The translations under genes were made by a program, and so were the position numbers. DNA of 64,000 bases from assembly GCF_949628265.1 (NCBI RefSeq), contig NC_088789.1, positions 10,160,886 through 10,224,885 of the forward strand. The letters run 5' to 3'. Every line of letters begins with the position of its first letter. Positions within the stretch are counted from its first letter, which is position 1. This DNA comes from Cloeon dipterum (lineage: Eukaryota > Arthropoda > Insecta > Ephemeroptera > Baetidae). Of this stretch, positions 60,701 to 64,000 are shown in pieces. The notes below the pieces were generated by a model. It was not told the origin of the DNA. It was given only the letters and a program-made list of their open reading frames with translations, and made no database searches.

Positions 60701-62530
60701 GCGACGGAGGGGAGAAATGTAAAAATGAATACCAATTTGAACCTCGACGCCATTCACACTGTGCACGTTGTCTTTCGCTTTCAAAATGCTTTATTGCGTT
60801 ATTTAAAGATGCAAACGTTTACTTGGTACATGAATGAAAGACACGTATGTTAGAATTATATACAAGCGTACTGGACATTCTTTTGGAGATCATAAAGATT
60901 CAATTTGAAATCCGTCTTTGTTTCCCTTGCATACACATACATATTTATTTTGCAACAGAGATAGTGGGAGCGCATTTACATACTTCTGTTTGTCCCTCTC
61001 TCGATACTTGTTACAGACGTTCAGTCGAGTTGCACTGCTCGCTGAGCAAGATAACAACATTTTATAGTACCTACTCCAGCCGCCGCTGCGGTTAAAGTGT
61101 ACGCTCTAAATAAACGCTTTTAATTAAATCACTTTCACGCGGCTGTTTCGCCACCTTCTCTGAGAGCATATGCACGACTCAGTAGCACATATTAACCCTG
61201 TGTGTATCAGCACGAGGCTCTCGAGTGGCGAGCAAAGCCACAGCCACTGGGTGAAAATCATGAAAACGCTAGGCGGGGTTCCCCTTTGTGAGGAAGTGAA
61301 CGCTCGCACCGAGTAATAACTCATGCTAATTCTGGGAGGGCCGCTTAATTGGGCGTGAGATTTAAATGGATGGTCTCTTGAGATAACGATTTTTAGACGC
61401 GAAGGCGATGCTCTTGTTTGTTTTAGAGAAAAATAACGGTCACAACCTTTGGCTCCATTGGATTCATTTAGTTTAAACAGATTTTCTCTTATGTATTGAC
61501 TGATTTACCCATCTAATTTTAAACAATCATGTTCAAACTGATATTATTTTGTCTGGATATGGCAATGTATGGGGCAAAATAGCCCTGCAGAACCATAATA
61601 ATGATTACTTTGAAACTAATTAGTTGCTTTAGATCGCCAAGAAAGCTTCGACGATAGAGTCAAGTCTTTGCTGATTTGCAAAACGAAGAAGGCTGATGTG
61701 CCCAACGCTCAGCAGAATTATCCATCAAATAATTTAAGATAGCTGTTTTTTGCTTACAAAATAATCTTGTTTGTCTGAATACAATTGACGTTTGATAGTT
61801 GTGTACTCGACTTTTTTAATTATTTGCTCCCTCCGTTTGCTCACATTTCACTTCTATAAACAAACTCTTCACAGCAATTCACAGTCGTTGTTATTTCTGA
61901 GACAAATAAACGGATTTGCAATTAAAACATCGTGCGCCGTAATCACCGAGTGTCACCACTCTTCACACAGCGAGAGTATGAGCAAAATGAATACGTCCAT
62001 TGTCGAGAGTTAATTGCACGAAATGAGTGAGTAACCTGCAGTGATGAACGTCGATAATTGAGACAGAGAGAAAAAGTGGCGAATCGCGTTAGCGGTGCTT
62101 GCGAGAAACAACTCTGACACGTCTCTCGTCATGAGTAAAAAGTTGGCAGATGTAGTTTTAGCTTTTATAGTTGCTGCCAGACCGTATAAATTTTCCAACG
62201 ACACAGCTATGGAGCTAGAATTTATAGCATTATTTTGCACTCGGTCTGGCGGAAGATTGAAGAAAAGCATTACTACGTCACTTTTTCTTGATTAAATTTC
62301 GACCTAAAAAGCCCTTTGGAACGATCCCCCATTCCGTTTCCTTTCCTCGACTTTGGCGAATAGCTGTACTCTATTTGCAAGCGGAATGTTTAGCCCATCA
62401 ATTTCCATCAGTCCATTAAATTGGGAACGAGATTGACACGATGAATAACTTGTCAATCTCTCCGCGCTTTCGTTCGGCAAGTAGACCATTTTATTCTGTT
62501 ACGAAACACGCGCGAATTCATGCAAAAAGC

Positions 62531-62569
<39 letters not shown>

Positions 62570-64000
62570 GGCTGCATAAATGGAGCTTTAGCCACGCCAC
62601 GCTGATGTGCCCAAAGTGCTCCTCTAACGTCTATTGCGTGCAGTAGTTTTTTTATTGCTGCCTGTACAAGAAAGTGATATAAGCGCTTTGTTAGTTAATA
62701 GCTTCGGCTTTTCCTCCTAAAAGACGTCCGCTCGTCTCTGTGTATTTTCCTTATTACCTCACCTTGTGGTCGCAGCACAAACATAACTAATAATAATTAA
62801 TCTAATAATAGGACATAGCAATGAAGGTCGTGTTGTTAATAAGGGTAAAAAAGGGTCTTTTCCTGTTTGAGGAAACTCCGAAAAATATGAGTTGTGTGGT
62901 CAAAGTAGTTGTTAAACTGTTTAACGGAAAGATCGGAATTCCTTTTTTTTAATATTACTAGTCTATTTTTTTGTCCAGACGAAAATATAATGTTCCTCTT
63001 AGTGTCACGAACTTCTAAAACAAATCGAAAGAAAAGTTATAAAGTTGGACCCCTGCTAAAAACTCGTTACCCGACCATCATTGAAAATATCACAAGGTGT
63101 CATGACCGCATTGAGGGCTTTGGTTGATCGACTAAGCAACATATTTCTCCCATGAAGTCATTTGCACATGCTAAACCCGCAGATGTTGTACCTTCGCGCG
63201 CACCTTTCATTTCAAATGGATTTAAAATATGGACAAGTCGAAAGAAACAGAGTGCTAGTTATTTTATTTACATATTTGATCTCTGCATAATAATTAGATG
63301 CTTGTGCCAACTCAGCTATAAAAATTTATTACTTGCCTGTGTTTAATATAATGTATCAGATTTTGAATTATTCAATAAAAATCGGAAGGTATTGTGACAG
63401 AAATGTGACGATCCTTATTTAAAACTTTATAAATTTAGCAACAGTCACACTTTAAATAGCCCTCTTAAACGTCTGGAAAGTTTTATCTCGTAGCCAAAAG
63501 CCGAAGCGTAGAAAATTGGAAAATAATGGAAAAGTGGCCCTTATGGTTGGAAAAGAAAAGCACACAAGAGGCGAGCCAAGAGACATGCCACTCGTTCCGT
63601 GGCCTGAAAGCCTCCCGTCTGGCAGCAAACAAATAGCGTCTGCGATTTCTGCTGCTTGCTGCTTCTGTTGGTATTACATGTTATGGAATGCAAATTAATG
63701 CAAAGGCAGACGCACATATCATAAAGAAGCGCCTCAAAGTGCTCCGTTCTGGGAAAATAAACGGGCGCTTAGTTGTGGCTGTTTACGCCGGCAGCTAGAG
63801 CTGTGTAGTGTAGAGCGTAGAGCTGGTCCAGGCGGCGATCTCCAGACGACGAAACAACAGCAGCCAATTATTAAAGAGTACAACAACACGCCATCTGCTT
63901 GCTCCATCATTCGCGTCAGGGTGAAGCGGCACATTTTCCGCCGTACGTGAGATCATTATTCTGCATTTTCACGCCGCAATTCGTACGCTCCTGTGCGGTT
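54771..64000. other. Right 9.2 kb: no gene recognised
   Basis: I found no exon chain, domain or RNA gene here. GC-richer patches near 55740-55920, 57600-57830 and 63580-63990 contain open frames without family resemblance. The region could be intergenic, or a large intron or upstream region of a gene beyond the right edge. The only distinct feature is a (CT) microsatellite at 62533. Confidence 0.5.
62533..62567. repeat. (CT)17 microsatellite
   Basis: About 35 bases of uninterrupted CT dinucleotide, followed by CTGGCTGC. Confidence 0.93.

Noticed and set aside
1-64000. CRISPR arrays, operons, rRNA or phage-like modules
   Set aside because: None seen. The window is intron-rich eukaryotic DNA; the only regular repeats are microsatellites and the elements listed.
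54771-64000. Several 70-140-codon frames, such as 60309-60722 and 59511-59831
   Set aside because: No domain, no plausible splice partners and no family resemblance. Lengths are as expected by chance in the less AT-rich patches.

Overview
The window is nuclear DNA from an arthropod, most likely an insect. It is AT-rich, and every protein gene except the tRNA is split by GT-AG introns. Most introns are only about 50 to 65 nt, with a few of several kb. The proteins match families shared by insects and vertebrates. A DHCR24 gene suggests it is not a drosophilid, as far as I recall that lineage's gene content; I cannot name the species. All exon models were assembled by eye from splice sites, reading-frame phase and family resemblance, and every model closes in phase.

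Layout, left to right. (1) 3874-8645, minus: first six coding exons of an AF4/FMR2-family gene (lilliputian type), which runs off the left edge. (2) 8646-19573: about 11 kb with no recognisable gene, holding one DNA-transposon-like element near 14.2-15.0 kb and a GC-rich island near 17 kb. (3) 19574-33168, minus: complete 12-exon GLYR1/NDF gene (PWWP plus dehydrogenase-like domain). One of its introns contains, on the opposite strand, a complete LRR-Ig transmembrane receptor gene (22688-26196, plus) whose cytoplasmic tail is a run of 11-residue repeats. (4) 34351-37810, plus: cytoplasmic cysteinyl-tRNA synthetase. (5) 39396-40461, minus: BACURD-type BTB/KCTD adaptor for Cullin-3. (6) 41376-48185, plus: Spinster-type MFS transporter. 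(7) 49072-51207, minus: DHCR24 sterol reductase. (8) 52022-53376, plus: small secreted protein resembling UPF0462/C4orf33. (9) 54313-54577: a 265-bp near-perfect hairpin repeat, followed by a tRNA-Ser(AGA) gene on the minus strand. (10) 54771-64000: no gene recognised.

From 33 to 53 kb the genes alternate in orientation. This gives three divergent pairs separated by 0.8-1.2 kb, which probably share promoter regions. The genes are mostly housekeeping (chromatin, translation, protein turnover, lysosomal transport, sterol metabolism) and do not form one pathway. The points most worth a second look are the hendecad-tailed receptor nested in GLYR1, a GC-AG intron giving two C-termini in spinster, a start codon split by an intron, a stop-free 57-nt intron candidate in the synthetase, and the hairpin beside the tRNA.
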